DNA of 64,000 bases from Lacticaseibacillus paracasei subsp. paracasei (GTDB lineage: Bacteria > Bacillota > Bacilli > Lactobacillales > Lactobacillaceae). The notes beneath the pieces were generated by a model. That model had not been told where the DNA came from, did not search any database, and saw only the letters and a program-made list of their open reading frames with translations. This document shows positions 9,117 through 18,752 of the stretch, piece after piece. The stretch covers positions 2,356,001 to 2,420,000 of the forward strand of contig NZ_AP012541.1 of NCBI RefSeq assembly GCF_000829035.1, given 5' to 3'. Position 1 is the stretch's first letter. Every line of letters starts with the position of its first letter. Made by a program: the position numbers and the translations under genes.

Positions 9117-9253
9117 GAAATTATATTTCACATATAATGTAAGACTGAAATTTAGTTTTGTCAACAGCTAGTTGTGAGGATTGTCTTTTGAAATTAATCG
9201 CGTAGAATAAAGGCCGGAGAGTTTCATAAAACAGATTATTCAGAAATTTAGTT
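9117..9253. promoter_or_regulatory. Divergent control region with likely RpiR operators
   Basis: A near-palindrome TGAAAT-TAT-ATTTCA (9116-9130) overlaps the promoter region of the RpiA-like gene. An 11-bp motif GAAATTTAGTT occurs twice (9147-9157 and 9243-9253), the second just before the regulator gene. GAAAT-type inverted sites are typical for RpiR-family regulators, so I infer binding by the adjacent regulator. Confidence 0.5.
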
Positions 9254-9269
9254 GAAAAGGAGCTGTGTT

Positions 9270-10100
9270 ATGAGTATTATTGACCGTCTTTATAGCATGC
9301 TGCCAACACTGACCGCGACTGACCGTAAGATTGCGCAGGTTATTCTGACGAATCCCGGTGCTGTCGTGAATACCACCATCGCCGCCCTCGCAAAAGAAAG
9401 TAACGTTAGCGAAGCCTCAATTTCTCGTTTTTGCCGGACAATTGGTGTTGAAGGCTTTCATCAACTCAAGATTGAGCTTGCTAAGGTTGCTGAAAACCGT
9501 AGTGCGTATTATCAGGAAATTAACGCCGACAATCTTCAGCAAGCCTTAAGCAATATCAGTGCCAACAAAGTCGCCGAAATCGAAGGCACACTAAAAAACG
9601 CCAGCTCACATGACATTCGAAAAATTTTGGATTTGTTAAAACAAGCTAGTGTAATTTTAGTAGCCGCTGCTGGCGATACGCAGCCGGTTGCCGATGATGC
9701 CGTCTATAAATTCAATCAACTCGGTCTACTAGCCATCACAGACAGTTCTTGGGAAACGGCGCTCGCCCAAACCATGAATGCACCAGCAGATGCTTTGTTG
9801 CTGGTTATCTCAAATTCTGGCGAAACGCGCAATCTCATCACCCAAATCAAAGCCGCTCACCAACGTGGTATTGCTGTGGTCGCGATTACCAATCGCAAGG
9901 ATTCACCGATTGGCCTAGCCGCCGATTATCAGCTTTTGACCGCGGTTCGGCAGCAAATTTTCGAGTCCGAATATTTCTTCTCACGCGTAGCCGCCATGAC
10001 GGCGGTGGAAGCCTTATTCTTGTTGCTTCTAGCTGAGGATAAAACTTTCATGGCACATATTAAGGCTCATGAAGCATTGATTGCGGAGACTAAGATTTAA
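9270..10100 (+). CDS. MurR/RpiR-family transcriptional regulator
   Basis: 276 aa. The N-terminal helix-turn-helix domain (about residues 1-75; TIAALAKESNVSEASISRFC) is followed by a SIS sugar-phosphate-binding domain (about 120-260; VISNSGETRNLITQIKAA). Such proteins sense phosphosugars and control sugar-phosphate genes. The ATG at 9270 has AAAAGGAG upstream. It is transcribed divergently from the RpiA-like gene, the probable target, and ends at a strong terminator. Confidence 0.9.
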   Translation: MSIIDRLYSMLPTLTATDRKIAQVILTNPGAVVNTTIAALAKESNVSEASISRFCRTIGVEGFHQLKIELAKVAENRSAYYQEINADNLQQALSNISANKVAEIEGTLKNASSHDIRKILDLLKQASVILVAAAGDTQPVADDAVYKFNQLGLLAITDSSWETALAQTMNAPADALLLVISNSGETRNLITQIKAAHQRGIAVVAITNRKDSPIGLAADYQLLTAVRQQIFESEYFFSRVAAMTAVEALFLLLLAEDKTFMAHIKAHEALIAETKI

Positions 10101-10152
10101 GTATTCGTCTTAGGCCGACTCTTATCATTCAAAAATGCCATTTCTCCTAAGA

Positions 10153-10201
10153 AAAGAGGGGTGATTTTTCCGCAGCACAGAAAAATCATCCCTCTTTATT
10201 T
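10153..10201 (+). terminator. Terminator between the RpiR gene and the convergent YhfC-like gene
   Basis: AAAGAGGGGTGATTTTTC pairs with GAAAAATCATCCCTCTTT around a short loop, followed by a T-rich tract. It could serve both convergent genes. Confidence 0.85.
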
Positions 10202-10246
10202 GCAAGTATTAAGTATGTTTCAACCTTAACTAGGAAAAGTCTGCAA

Positions 10247-11086
10247 CTATGCCGTCTTCGCCGTTCTCGTCATCACCTGACGATTTTGACGCCAGAACCA
10301 ATACGTAAAGGCCAAGACTAAAATTGTCTGAACAACTAGTAGGACTTCTTCAACCGCACCGTTCAGCGCACCAACCTGCGTCAGTGCCGCCGGAAAGTCG
10401 ATAAAGGCATGTAAGCCGATTGGCAACAATAGCCAGAACCAGCGCATGCGTTTCATAATGATGATCCACACAACCACGGATAATGCGATCTGAACCGCCA
10501 AGGCGAGTAGTCGTTCCATCAAGGATAACGAAATCGTCCAGCCCGTCGTTGCCATCAATTGTTTCACTTGCGTATTGAGCACCGAACGCGAGCTAGCGGG
10601 TACCTTTTCAAGCATTTCGTTTACTTTGCCGCCATTAATCAGCATTGCAAACATAAAGTTGCTGAACATGGTCAGGCTGCCAATCAGAATCATTTCAAGC
10701 CCGCCATGACCTAATCCGTATAGGAATGGTGTTTCGGGTGTCGCCGCCTTGGTTGGTATGCGTTTATTAATAAACTTAAGTCCTAGATAACGGCCAACCT
10801 CTTCAAAAACACCAGCTAACAGCGCGCCATACAACGCATATAGAAACGGCACATGTTGGAAATCTTTAGCGATGCCGCGGAAGGGTCCTTCCAATACACC
10901 AGCGAACAGGAAAAAAACGCCCATGCCAATAAAGAAAACCTTAACAGCACCTTTTTGGGGCTTGCTGTAACGCAGAATCACCCAGATTAACAAAATAATC
11001 GGTAAGGCAAAACAAAGTAGCATCTCAACGCCCATCATGTTAACCGTGAATTGGCTGACAGGGCTGTTATTCACAACTTTATCCAT
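10247..11086 (-). CDS. YhfC-family intramembrane metalloprotease-like protein
   Basis: 279 aa with about seven to eight hydrophobic segments. The motifs expected for YhfC/PrsW-type membrane metalloproteases are visible in helices: FEEVGRYLG, GLGHGGLEMIL and LHAFIDFP, providing the Glu/His residues of the proposed zinc site. The ATG at 11086 follows GAGGGGTG. It is the last gene of an operon with a DUF5808 membrane protein and a GntR regulator (gaps of about 12 and 6 bases), suggesting a regulated envelope function; the substrate is unknown. Confidence 0.75.
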   Translation of the reverse strand: MDKVVNNSPVSQFTVNMMGVEMLLCFALPIILLIWVILRYSKPQKGAVKVFFIGMGVFFLFAGVLEGPFRGIAKDFQHVPFLYALYGALLAGVFEEVGRYLGLKFINKRIPTKAATPETPFLYGLGHGGLEMILIGSLTMFSNFMFAMLINGGKVNEMLEKVPASSRSVLNTQVKQLMATTGWTISLSLMERLLALAVQIALSVVVWIIIMKRMRWFWLLLPIGLHAFIDFPAALTQVGALNGAVEEVLLVVQTILVLAFTYWFWRQNRQVMTRTAKTA

Positions 11087-11098
11087 TCTGAACACCCC

Positions 11099-12115
11099 TC
11101 AATCAAGTATAAAAGAAATGATGACAATACCCGCGACGATCAATAGAAAACCGACAAGGATCACCCAACTCATCGTTTTGGCCATATTGAGCGTGAACCC
11201 AATCCCCAACCGTTTTTCAACAAAGAGCGCCGGATCAGTTGGATTATAGTAAAACATCCCCCAGACCCAATGCTGATTATCATTCAACACAGATCCTTTG
11301 GCCGTAAGTCGGCGAGTCCCCAGAATATACACCAACGGCAAAAAGCTGACGGAGAGCAGTGTCAGGGTTAGTGTGATGATCACAAACCACCATTGACCTT
11401 CAGCTGACATATTCGGCAGCATGAGTTGGAGAACCAGTAAGCTTTGACTCAGAAAACCTGTGAACAGCAGATAATACAAAACGGAATTGCGCACCTTACC
11501 AGCTCGCGGTTCAGCATCCGGATTGCCGCGAACTGCCCCGCGCGCTCTGCGGGAAAGATAAAAAGCACCCAGCACAGTTAGCGTTTCAACCGCCAGCGCC
11601 AAAATTATGACCCATGAATCTGCTGATGTTTGCTGAAAACCAAGTACAAGGGCTAAAAAGAACTGCGGCACCAAGACGAGCCCATAGGCTGCCGGAACCA
11701 GCGTTTGGGGCTTGAGCTTATTCAGGTCAACAGTCACCTTGCTTTGGGTAAGCTCCTGCTGATTCCCCATCTCTTTAAGGAGTTGCAAACTTTTCCGATG
11801 TGCCGCCACAATCAAGGCATAATTCAGACTGATCGAAAGCAAAAAGGCAGCAATTTGAATCCAAGCAAGCGCAGTCGCCGCAAAGTGCATGGCGGCCGCA
11901 ATCCCAATGCCAATCACTGAAAGGATTGCCGCCCCTGTTAATGAAAAGGCGAGATAACGACGGCGTAATTTTTTAGCTGCTGGCGTTGTCCAAATGCTGT
12001 TACGGGCATATACAACGCCGAATAAAACATTTCGCCGTGACAGCCATGGTGTGACAACCTGAATCGCAACCAATATCAACCACGTAACAACTAAAATCAC
12101 CATTTCTGCTTGCAT
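11099..12115 (-). CDS. DUF5808-type multispanning membrane protein
   Basis: 338 aa with about eight transmembrane segments. The C-terminal stretch HWVWGMFYYNPTDPALFVEK is the DUF5808 hallmark, often found in proteins encoded beside YtrA-like GntR regulators. It has no enzymatic motif. It is the middle gene of the GntR / DUF5808 / YhfC operon. The function is unknown. Confidence 0.8.
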   Translation of the reverse strand: MQAEMVILVVTWLILVAIQVVTPWLSRRNVLFGVVYARNSIWTTPAAKKLRRRYLAFSLTGAAILSVIGIGIAAAMHFAATALAWIQIAAFLLSISLNYALIVAAHRKSLQLLKEMGNQQELTQSKVTVDLNKLKPQTLVPAAYGLVLVPQFFLALVLGFQQTSADSWVIILALAVETLTVLGAFYLSRRARGAVRGNPDAEPRAGKVRNSVLYYLLFTGFLSQSLLVLQLMLPNMSAEGQWWFVIITLTLTLLSVSFLPLVYILGTRRLTAKGSVLNDNQHWVWGMFYYNPTDPALFVEKRLGIGFTLNMAKTMSWVILVGFLLIVAGIVIISFILD

Positions 12116-12121
12116 CTTTAA

Positions 12122-12496
12122 TCACTCCTTCAGATCATCATAAAGTTCATCAATCATGGTGTGCAGTGCATCCCGATCTAAATGTCGGGCCACTGCCTCC
12201 GCGACAACCTTTTCTAAGGCAGGTCGCAGCACCTCTGCCACTGCTTGATTCGGGGAGCCATGCGCGTGAACAACGACACCACGACCTCGCTGGATCTCAA
12301 CAAAACCTTCCCTTTGTAGTTCCTTATAGGCTTTATTCACCGTATGCAGATTAACCCCAAGTTCATTGCCCAGCGCGCGGATAGACGGCAAAATAGTGCC
12401 ATTCGTCAAGTCCCCAGTGGCAATGCCACTCACGATAGCATCGCGAATCTGCGTATACAGCGGAATCTTAGAATCGAAATCGATTGTCAGTTGCAC
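12122..12496 (-). CDS. GntR-family regulator, YtrA subfamily
   Basis: 124 aa: a GntR winged helix (IPLYTQIRDAIVSGIATGDL; LPSIRALGNELGVNLHTVNKAYKEL) with only a short C-terminal helix for dimerisation, the YtrA layout. Such repressors usually control the membrane-protein genes directly downstream, here DUF5808 and YhfC. Imperfect repeats (CTAACTGTTCTAGTTGTTATAG) lie before the start around 12508-12535 and may be its operator. Confidence 0.88.
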   Translation of the reverse strand: MQLTIDFDSKIPLYTQIRDAIVSGIATGDLTNGTILPSIRALGNELGVNLHTVNKAYKELQREGFVEIQRGRGVVVHAHGSPNQAVAEVLRPALEKVVAEAVARHLDRDALHTMIDELYDDLKE

Positions 12497-12660
12497 GTCT
12501 TCACCTTCTAACTGTTCTAGTTGTTATAGTTAGTATATAACGCTGAACGCTCACTTAGTCAACAATTCACAACTCAAAAGGCGATAAGCGCACAAAAAAA
12601 GTCCCACGCAAGAAATGTCATCGTGAGATTCTTTACAAACTCTTTTTTACAGATCAATAA

Positions 12661-13932
12661 CTACTTTTCCCGACGACGCAGTCCAAATGATCCAAAACTG
12701 ATCAAGGCAAGCAGCAAAGCCACCCCGATCGCAATTAAGCCGGTCCGTTGGTTATCACCGGTATTCGGCAAGTAACGGCTTATTTGCTTGGTTGGGATAA
12801 TAACTTCGATTGGCGCGGTGTCATTATCGGATAGCGGTGCCGATTCTGTCGGCGTATCCGACATACTTGGCAAAACTTGAGTTGACGGTGTTGTTGGTGT
12901 TGATGGCGTGACTGGCGTTGATGGGGTCACAGGTGTCGCTTGCTTTGCGTAAACGAACGTCACGGTTAGACTGCCTGTTGCAAAAGCACCATTTTCCGCG
13001 ATGCTGCCAGATGCTAATCGTAAGTAGTGATAATTCGCGATCATCGTTGGTGTAACAGCATACGGATCGCCGACATGACCGGTCAGAATCTTATCAGGCG
13101 CAATCTGCTTGCCATTGTCATCGACATATTTCACGTCAACTGTTCCTTGAGCAACTGGATTCTTAGTGTAGATGAAGGTGACGGTTTGCGTACCGTCCGT
13201 AAATGAACCATCTTCCGGCGCACTGCCTGTCGCCAAACGAGCAAATTGGTAATTCGTCATATCAATTGGTCTTGCTTCGTAAGGATCACCGGCTTGACCA
13301 GTGAGTATTTTATCAGATGCCAACCGTTTGCCGTCTACGTCAACAAACTTCACGTTGACACTGCCACGCGGAATTGGTGTCTTCGTATAAACAAAGGTGA
13401 CCGTCTGTACGTCATTGGTGAAAGTCCCGTTTGCTGGTGCGCTGTCTGTGGCTAATTGGGGATTTTCATAATAGTCAAAGGCAGGTGCTGTCATCGTATA
13501 AGGATCGCCGACTTTGCCAGTGATCACCTTATCAGGTGCCAACATATTACCCTCTAAATCAACACACCTGACCACGACGGCATTGCCAGTTATGGGTAAA
13601 CTACGATTCTGATAAACATCGGTGTCTGGCACAGCGCTCGTTGTGTCATCGCCAGCGTCTGTGACACCCTTAGTCGAATATTGATCGGTTTGATGACCGG
13701 CAATGATCTGGGCATTCACGCCAGTTTCTTGCTGTTTCAATACCGTTGCTTGATTAGTCGGCGTTGTTCCAGTCGCGTTGGTGACCACTGAATGAATATG
13801 CGATGTCGATGCTGCAACTGACTGGATTTGACTACCACCCACACAAATCCCCACGCCAATCAACGCTGCCACCCATAGCGTACCCGCTTTATACATCTTA
13901 TGCTGAGACTTTTCGTTACTAAATGCCTGCAA
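12661..13932 (-). CDS. MucBP-repeat LPXTG surface protein
   Basis: A predicted cell-wall-anchored adhesin of about 423 aa. The TTG at 13932 is the likely start because AAGGGGG lies 8 bases upstream; no ATG fits. A KxYKxGxxW-type signal (HKMYKAGTLWVAALIG) is followed by three MucBP-like repeats of about 70 residues, each with the pattern V-x-V-x-D-x-x-G plus VTFIYTK. A Pro/Thr linker (TPVTPSTPTTPST) leads to LPNTG, a hydrophobic helix and an RRREK tail for sortase A anchoring. MucBP domains bind mucin in relatives. Confidence 0.88.
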   Translation of the reverse strand: MQAFSNEKSQHKMYKAGTLWVAALIGVGICVGGSQIQSVAASTSHIHSVVTNATGTTPTNQATVLKQQETGVNAQIIAGHQTDQYSTKGVTDAGDDTTSAVPDTDVYQNRSLPITGNAVVVRCVDLEGNMLAPDKVITGKVGDPYTMTAPAFDYYENPQLATDSAPANGTFTNDVQTVTFVYTKTPIPRGSVNVKFVDVDGKRLASDKILTGQAGDPYEARPIDMTNYQFARLATGSAPEDGSFTDGTQTVTFIYTKNPVAQGTVDVKYVDDNGKQIAPDKILTGHVGDPYAVTPTMIANYHYLRLASGSIAENGAFATGSLTVTFVYAKQATPVTPSTPVTPSTPTTPSTQVLPSMSDTPTESAPLSDNDTAPIEVIIPTKQISRYLPNTGDNQRTGLIAIGVALLLALISFGSFGLRRREK

Positions 13933-14049
13933 TGATTTTGCCCCCTTCTCATGACCCAAGCCGAGACGCGCTCAACCGAAAAAAACAAAGTAAATATTAC
14001 ATATTGGTGACAAGTATAACACTTGACATTTTTCTATGTAGCTCCAGCA

Positions 14050-14092
14050 CAAAAAGCCTCTTTCAATTGCCGTATTGCAATTCAAAAAAAGA
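14050..14092 (-). terminator. Probable terminator of the ABC transporter operon
   Basis: Minus strand: GAATTGC / GCAATTC-type stem extended by CTTTTTTT/AAAGAGG pairs, followed by CTTTTTG. It lies about 160 bases below the permease stop codon. Confidence 0.55.
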
Positions 14093-14249
14093 CTTCATAG
14101 AACCGAGTCTAAAAGTCTTTATCAATTAACTAATATTTCGAGTGTTTAAAAACCGTCTACGTGCCACAAAGCAATGTTCTTTAGATTGTTTAAAACCCAA
14201 ACCTGAAGTCATGACAAGTACGCATCCGCAATCCAAATGCTTCTTTTAT

Positions 14250-15026
14250 TTAGCGTTCATTACGATACTTGAAAACCACTAGACTTAAAGCAAAAAAGGC
14301 AGCTGCATAAATCAGATAACCAAGACTAATTTGACTAAGGGGCAGCCGCGTCAACTTACTTAGTTCAGCGTTCTGCAATTGATTGCCTAAATTCATCATG
14401 TTAACCGGATTCCATTTTATCCATTCATGTTGTTTGATCATCATAAACATCAACTGATTAAAAATTGAAACAATGAAGTATGTACTGAGGCCAATGATGA
14501 TAGCGGGCGTTGAGTTTTCAAACAGCGTTGCGAGTAGACAAACAAAACTCAATATGAATATCAGCGTTAAGAATGAGGAAATGTTGTTCATTAACCATAT
14601 TTGCCAAACTTGCTGTCCTTTTATGCCCTTTGCGACTAAATCAATCTTGCCATTAAAAACTGTTATTGCGAGACATAAGCTCATTATTAAGCTACTGGCA
14701 TATAAAACGAGCGTGCATAGCAATAGCGTCACCCACTTGCTTGCCAAGATTTTGCTTGACGAATATCGACGATAAAGTAAGGATTTTAAAGTGCCGTATT
14801 GGAGTTCTGACGATAACTGCGTACTTGTTAACGCAAGCATATAGAAAACAATCAAAACCGGCGCATAAAAACTGTTGATGAATAATGAACTAGGGTTAGA
14901 AGCATTGGGGTGGGTTAATAAGTACACGGCAATTGCAACTTGGAAAAGGGTCAGACCGAACCAGAAAACGAATAATGAAGGCCTTTTGACTAGTTTGTAA
15001 CTTTCTTGCTTAACTAAGGTGACCAA
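14250..15026 (-). CDS. ABC-2 type transporter permease
   Basis: 258 aa with six predicted membrane helices, and a charged amphipathic start (VKQESYKLVKRPSL) typical of BcrB/LanE-type permeases. Its start lies about 17 bases below the ATPase stop, so the two form one exporter. Lantibiotic/bacitracin self-protection or lipid export are the usual roles of this architecture; nothing here fixes the substrate. The coding sequence is AT-richer than its neighbours, consistent with acquisition. Confidence 0.8.
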   Translation of the reverse strand: MVTLVKQESYKLVKRPSLFVFWFGLTLFQVAIAVYLLTHPNASNPSSLFINSFYAPVLIVFYMLALTSTQLSSELQYGTLKSLLYRRYSSSKILASKWVTLLLCTLVLYASSLIMSLCLAITVFNGKIDLVAKGIKGQQVWQIWLMNNISSFLTLIFILSFVCLLATLFENSTPAIIIGLSTYFIVSIFNQLMFMMIKQHEWIKWNPVNMMNLGNQLQNAELSKLTRLPLSQISLGYLIYAAAFFALSLVVFKYRNER

Positions 15027-15043
15027 AAAATGACGCCTCCTTT

Positions 15044-15931
15044 TTATTTTGTTGATGCCAAAACATCCAGTAGAGATTTTTCTAAGTCTCCTTGCGTTTC
15101 TTTTATATCTTTAATGACAATATCTTTGCGCCATAATAGTTTTAACAGGTCATTAATGCTAGAAATCGACGATCGGCTAATTTTTAAACCTTGCTCTTCA
15201 TTACTAACCACGTAGCCCTGTTCCGCTAACAATTTCTGAGCCAGCTCATCTTGATCAGTCGCTATCCAAAAGTATGTTTGACTTTTCTTCAATAACTCAC
15301 TCATAGTCGCATCAATAATTAAACGACCTTGATCAATAATAATGACATCATCAGCAACTTTTTGCAGTTCACTCAAAATATGGCTTGAAATGAGAAAGGT
15401 GGTCCCCTCATCACGTTTACGGATAATCAACTGACGAAGCGCCATGGTCGCTTTAGGATCCAGCCCATTCATCGGCTCATCTAAAATCACCAGTTCTGGA
15501 CGATTGACGAATGCAAGTGCGATTCCAAGCTTTTGGCGCATACCCAGCGAATATTTTTTGGTTTTAACATCCGCATACGCTGCAAGATGCAACTCCTCAA
15601 TCGTTTGGTTGACGCGTTCATGCCGCTGAGGACCATTGGCAAAAAGAAGCAATTGTTCTCGGCCTGTCAGATAAGGATACAAACCTGGATATTCAATAAG
15701 TGCGCCCACATGCTCTAAAGCACTATGATTATCCACGGTGATGTTTTGATCATCCAATTGAATATCCCCATCAAACGCCGTGATTCCCAAAATGGCCTTC
15801 ATGATCGTGGTTTTTCCGGCACCGTTCGCACCAATTAAACCAACAATATGACCGCGTTTTATCTCAAAGGAAATCTGATGTAATACTTGCTTCTTTCCAA
15901 AGAACTTATCGAGCTGATTTATTTTCAACAT
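15044..15931 (-). CDS. ABC transporter ATP-binding protein (BcrA type)
   Basis: 295 aa. Walker A GLIGANGAGKTTIMK, signature KYSLGMRQKLGIA (LSGGQ variant), Walker B ELVILDEPMNGLDP and the H-loop FLISSHIL are all present, so it should be an active ATPase. About 80 C-terminal residues form the variable extension seen in BcrA-like proteins. It is paired with the downstream permease. The 300 bases upstream (15932-16233) hold the AT-rich promoter area and the yacL terminator, with no gene seen. Confidence 0.9.
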   Translation of the reverse strand: MLKINQLDKFFGKKQVLHQISFEIKRGHIVGLIGANGAGKTTIMKAILGITAFDGDIQLDDQNITVDNHSALEHVGALIEYPGLYPYLTGREQLLLFANGPQRHERVNQTIEELHLAAYADVKTKKYSLGMRQKLGIALAFVNRPELVILDEPMNGLDPKATMALRQLIIRKRDEGTTFLISSHILSELQKVADDVIIIDQGRLIIDATMSELLKKSQTYFWIATDQDELAQKLLAEQGYVVSNEEQGLKISRSSISSINDLLKLLWRKDIVIKDIKETQGDLEKSLLDVLASTK

Positions 15932-16167
15932 ACCTTGCTGTCACTGCCCTTCCAATGCGCTCAGCCATTTTAGACTTTAAACATGCTCTATTTGGCATCT
16001 TTATTATCCTAAATTTAGCATACTAAAATTGCACAACTGTTGTTTTTGGTAAAGAAGGAACTCAACTTAAGTAAATTAAAAGAAACATTTCATCTCCGAG
16101 AACCAATCATTGATTGACTTTGAGGAAATTCAAATGAATCAGAGATTGAATCAGTTCCCGAAAAGCA

Positions 16168-16222
16168 AAAAAAGAAGGCAGCTTCAGTTCCCGATAAGGG
16201 ATCTGAAGCCGCCTTCTTTCAT
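16168..16222 (-). terminator. Terminator of the yacL unit
   Basis: Minus strand: GAAAGAAGGCGGCTTCAG pairs with CTGAAGCTGCCTTCTTT around an inner TCCC/GGGA, followed by TTTTT. It closes the dut-radA-yacL operon. Confidence 0.9.
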
Positions 16223-16233
16223 GACTTAACAGA

Positions 16234-17349
16234 TTATCTCTCTTTATCCCGAATTGCCTTTTGCTGATGCGCTGGCTTTGCGAAGATCATGCGCCCTGCA
16301 GCCGTTTGTAAGGCATTGGTGACAATCACTTCTAACGGTTTGTTCATGTAGAACTTGCCGTCTTCAACAACAACCATGGTGCCGTCTTCCAGATAGGCGA
16401 CCCCTTGCTGGCGCTCAGAGCCGGATTTGATGACGGTGACCGTCATGCCTTCACCGGGAATGACATCTGGTTTCAGCGCATTGGCTAAAGCGTTGATGTT
16501 GAGCACTGGCACATTTTGGAACTGGGCTACTTTGTTAAGGTTAAAATCATTCGTCATGACGATGCCATCTAGCAATTTAGCGAGCTTAAGCAGCTTGCTG
16601 TCGACTTCGGTCATATCTTCGAAATCGCCTTCATACATCTCAATATGAATGTCTTTATCCTTTTGCATGGCATTGAGAATATCCAATCCTCGGCGACCAC
16701 GCATTCTTTTCATGGAATCTGCGGAGTCGGAGATTAGCTGAAGCTCATGCAAAACAAAATTGGGCACGAGCATGGTGCCTTCGATAAAGCCGGTTTTGGC
16801 GATGGCCTGAACACGACCATCAATGATCACACTGGTATCCAGCAACTTGTACTTGCGGAAATGATCGCCGACCTTACGTTCTAACACCTGATCATTTTCC
16901 GTATCTGCAGTTCGGCGGTTACGGAAGCTCAAAAGCCGCCGCCATTCTTCGCTGCGTGTCGTACCCACCCGAAAACCCAAGTAACCGAATAATAGCATGA
17001 TGATGAGTGGTAGGAAGATATTCAGCGGTGCAACGAAGCCATAGAACGGAATTGAAATAATTGCCGCCAAGATCAAGCCGATTATCGTGGATAAGCTGCC
17101 GAACAACAAGTAGCTTGGCGACTTTGTGTTCAGTGTCTTCTCCAACACTTTCAACCGACCTAGAATCCAACCAACGCTGAGGCTTGCCAACAGCAGGAAA
17201 ACAACGCCGCCAATCAAGCCGTCAATTAACAGATTGTTCAGAAAATGGTTGTCTGCCCAGCCGATCAAATCCCAAAGCGGCGGCAAGGTGCCCATCCCGA
17301 CCCCAATGCCAATCAGGCCGAAGATGATATAGATAATTCGTTTCTTCAT
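16234..17349 (-). CDS. yacL: PIN/TRAM-domain membrane protein YacL
   Basis: 371 aa: four N-terminal membrane helices (about residues 1-125), a PIN nuclease-like domain (LLDTSVIIDGRVQAIAKTGF; acidic residues in RRGLDIL and VMTNDFNLNKV), and a C-terminal TRAM domain (GEGMTVTVIKSGSERQQGVAY). The ATG at 17349 follows AAAGGGGGG. It sits directly below radA, its usual neighbour in Firmicutes, where gltX normally follows; here gltX is about 9 kb away. The cellular role is not well established. Confidence 0.9.
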   Translation of the reverse strand: MKKRIIYIIFGLIGIGVGMGTLPPLWDLIGWADNHFLNNLLIDGLIGGVVFLLLASLSVGWILGRLKVLEKTLNTKSPSYLLFGSLSTIIGLILAAIISIPFYGFVAPLNIFLPLIIMLLFGYLGFRVGTTRSEEWRRLLSFRNRRTADTENDQVLERKVGDHFRKYKLLDTSVIIDGRVQAIAKTGFIEGTMLVPNFVLHELQLISDSADSMKRMRGRRGLDILNAMQKDKDIHIEMYEGDFEDMTEVDSKLLKLAKLLDGIVMTNDFNLNKVAQFQNVPVLNINALANALKPDVIPGEGMTVTVIKSGSERQQGVAYLEDGTMVVVEDGKFYMNKPLEVIVTNALQTAAGRMIFAKPAHQQKAIRDKER

Positions 17350-17371
17350 AAAATGACCCCCCTTTCTTAGT

Positions 17372-18736
17372 TTAATTAAAGACCTTATGCAGCGCTTCGG
17401 CAATGCTTGTAACACCAATGACTTGAATATCTTTTGGCGCATGCCAGCCTTGCAAGTTGTTACGGGGTACAAAAATCCGTTTGAAACCCAATTTGGCCGC
17501 CTCTTTGACACGTTCTTCGATCCGATTGACGCGGCGCACTTCCCCCGTCAATCCGATTTCACCGACAAAACAATCTGTCGGTGAAATCTCCTTATCTCGA
17601 TAAGATGACGCAATTGCCACAGCCATGGCGAGGTCAATCGCCGGCTCATCGAGTTTCACACCGCCTGTTGCCTTGAGATAGGCGTCCTGATTTTGCAACA
17701 TCAAGTTAGCCCGCTTCTCAAGAACGGCCATGATCAAGCTCACTCGATTGTGATCCAACCCACTGCTCGTCCGTTTAGCATTGCCATACATCGTTGGACT
17801 GATCAAGGCTTGAATCTCGACTAAGATTGGTCGGGTGCCTTCCATCGAAACAACCACCGCAGAACCGGTTGCCCCCGCCAAGCGTTCTTCCAAGAAGATT
17901 TCCGAGGGATTGGCGACTTCCTGTAACCCGTCTTGATGCATTTCGAAAATGCCGATTTCATTGGTCGATCCAAATCGATTTTTGACGGATCTTAAGATTC
18001 GATACGTGTGGTGCATGTCGCCTTCAAAATAGAGCACCGTGTCGACCATATGCTCAAGAATCTTCGGCCCGGCAATCGCCCCTTCCTTAGTGACATGGCC
18101 AACGATGAAAATGGTCACCCCTTTGGACTTGGCAATGCGCATCAGTTCTGCCGTCACTTCACGAATCTGTGCCACAGAACCGACCGCTGAATTCATTTCT
18201 GGCACATTCATAGTTTGAACGGAGTCGATCACAACGTAATCCGGCTGCATTTGGTTGATGACGTCTTCAATACTCGGCATGTCGGTTTCGGGATACAAGT
18301 ACATCCCCGAATTTGCCACGCCAAGCCGGCCAGCCCGCATTTTGATCTGACTGGCACTTTCTTCGCCAGAGACATACAAAACGGTTCCGCCGGTATTAGC
18401 CAACTGCCCTGACACTTGTAATAGCAAGGTTGATTTACCAATCCCCGGATCCCCGCCGATCAGCACCAGTGACCCTGGCACCACTCCGCCGCCAAGCACC
18501 CGGTTCAGTTCATCTAAGCCAGTCTTGACGCGCGTTTCTTTGGTGATCGTCACATCGTTCATCCGCGTCGGCTTTACCTTACTGCCGGTTGCTGTTTGTC
18601 GCGGCACAGACTTGCTTGAACTGACGGTTTCTTCCACTAAGGTGTTCCAGCCGCCGCAATTTGGGCACCGGCCTAGATAAGTGGCTGAAATATAGCCACA
18701 GTTTTGGCAAACATATTGTGTTTTTGCTTTCGCCAT
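17372..18736 (-). CDS. radA: DNA repair protein RadA
   Basis: 454 aa. An N-terminal four-cysteine zinc motif (YVCQNCGY ... [12 protein letters not shown]), a RecA-like ATPase core with Walker [15 protein letters not shown], the RadA-specific KNRFG motif ([14 protein letters not shown]) and a C-terminal Lon-like domain. RadA drives branch migration of recombination intermediates and aids natural transformation. It lies 16 bases below dut and 22 bases above yacL in one operon. Confidence 0.96.
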   Translation of the reverse strand: MAKAKTQYVCQNCGYISATYLGRCPNCGGWNTLVEETVSSSKSVPRQTATGSKVKPTRMNDVTITKETRVKTGLDELNRVLGGGVVPGSLVLIGGDPGIGKSTLLLQVSGQLANTGGTVLYVSGEESASQIKMRAGRLGVANSGMYLYPETDMPSIEDVINQMQPDYVVIDSVQTMNVPEMNSAVGSVAQIREVTAELMRIAKSKGVTIFIVGHVTKEGAIAGPKILEHMVDTVLYFEGDMHHTYRILRSVKNRFGSTNEIGIFEMHQDGLQEVANPSEIFLEERLAGATGSAVVVSMEGTRPILVEIQALISPTMYGNAKRTSSGLDHNRVSLIMAVLEKRANLMLQNQDAYLKATGGVKLDEPAIDLAMAVAIASSYRDKEISPTDCFVGEIGLTGEVRRVNRIEERVKEAAKLGFKRIFVPRNNLQGWHAPKDIQVIGVTSIAEALHKVFN

Positions 18737-18752
18737 ATTATCCCTTCAATAG

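Noticed and set aside
12898..12950. Short tandem repeats resembling a CRISPR or microsatellite
   Set aside because: They encode the Pro/Thr linker of the MucBP surface protein, and no spacer-repeat pattern is present.
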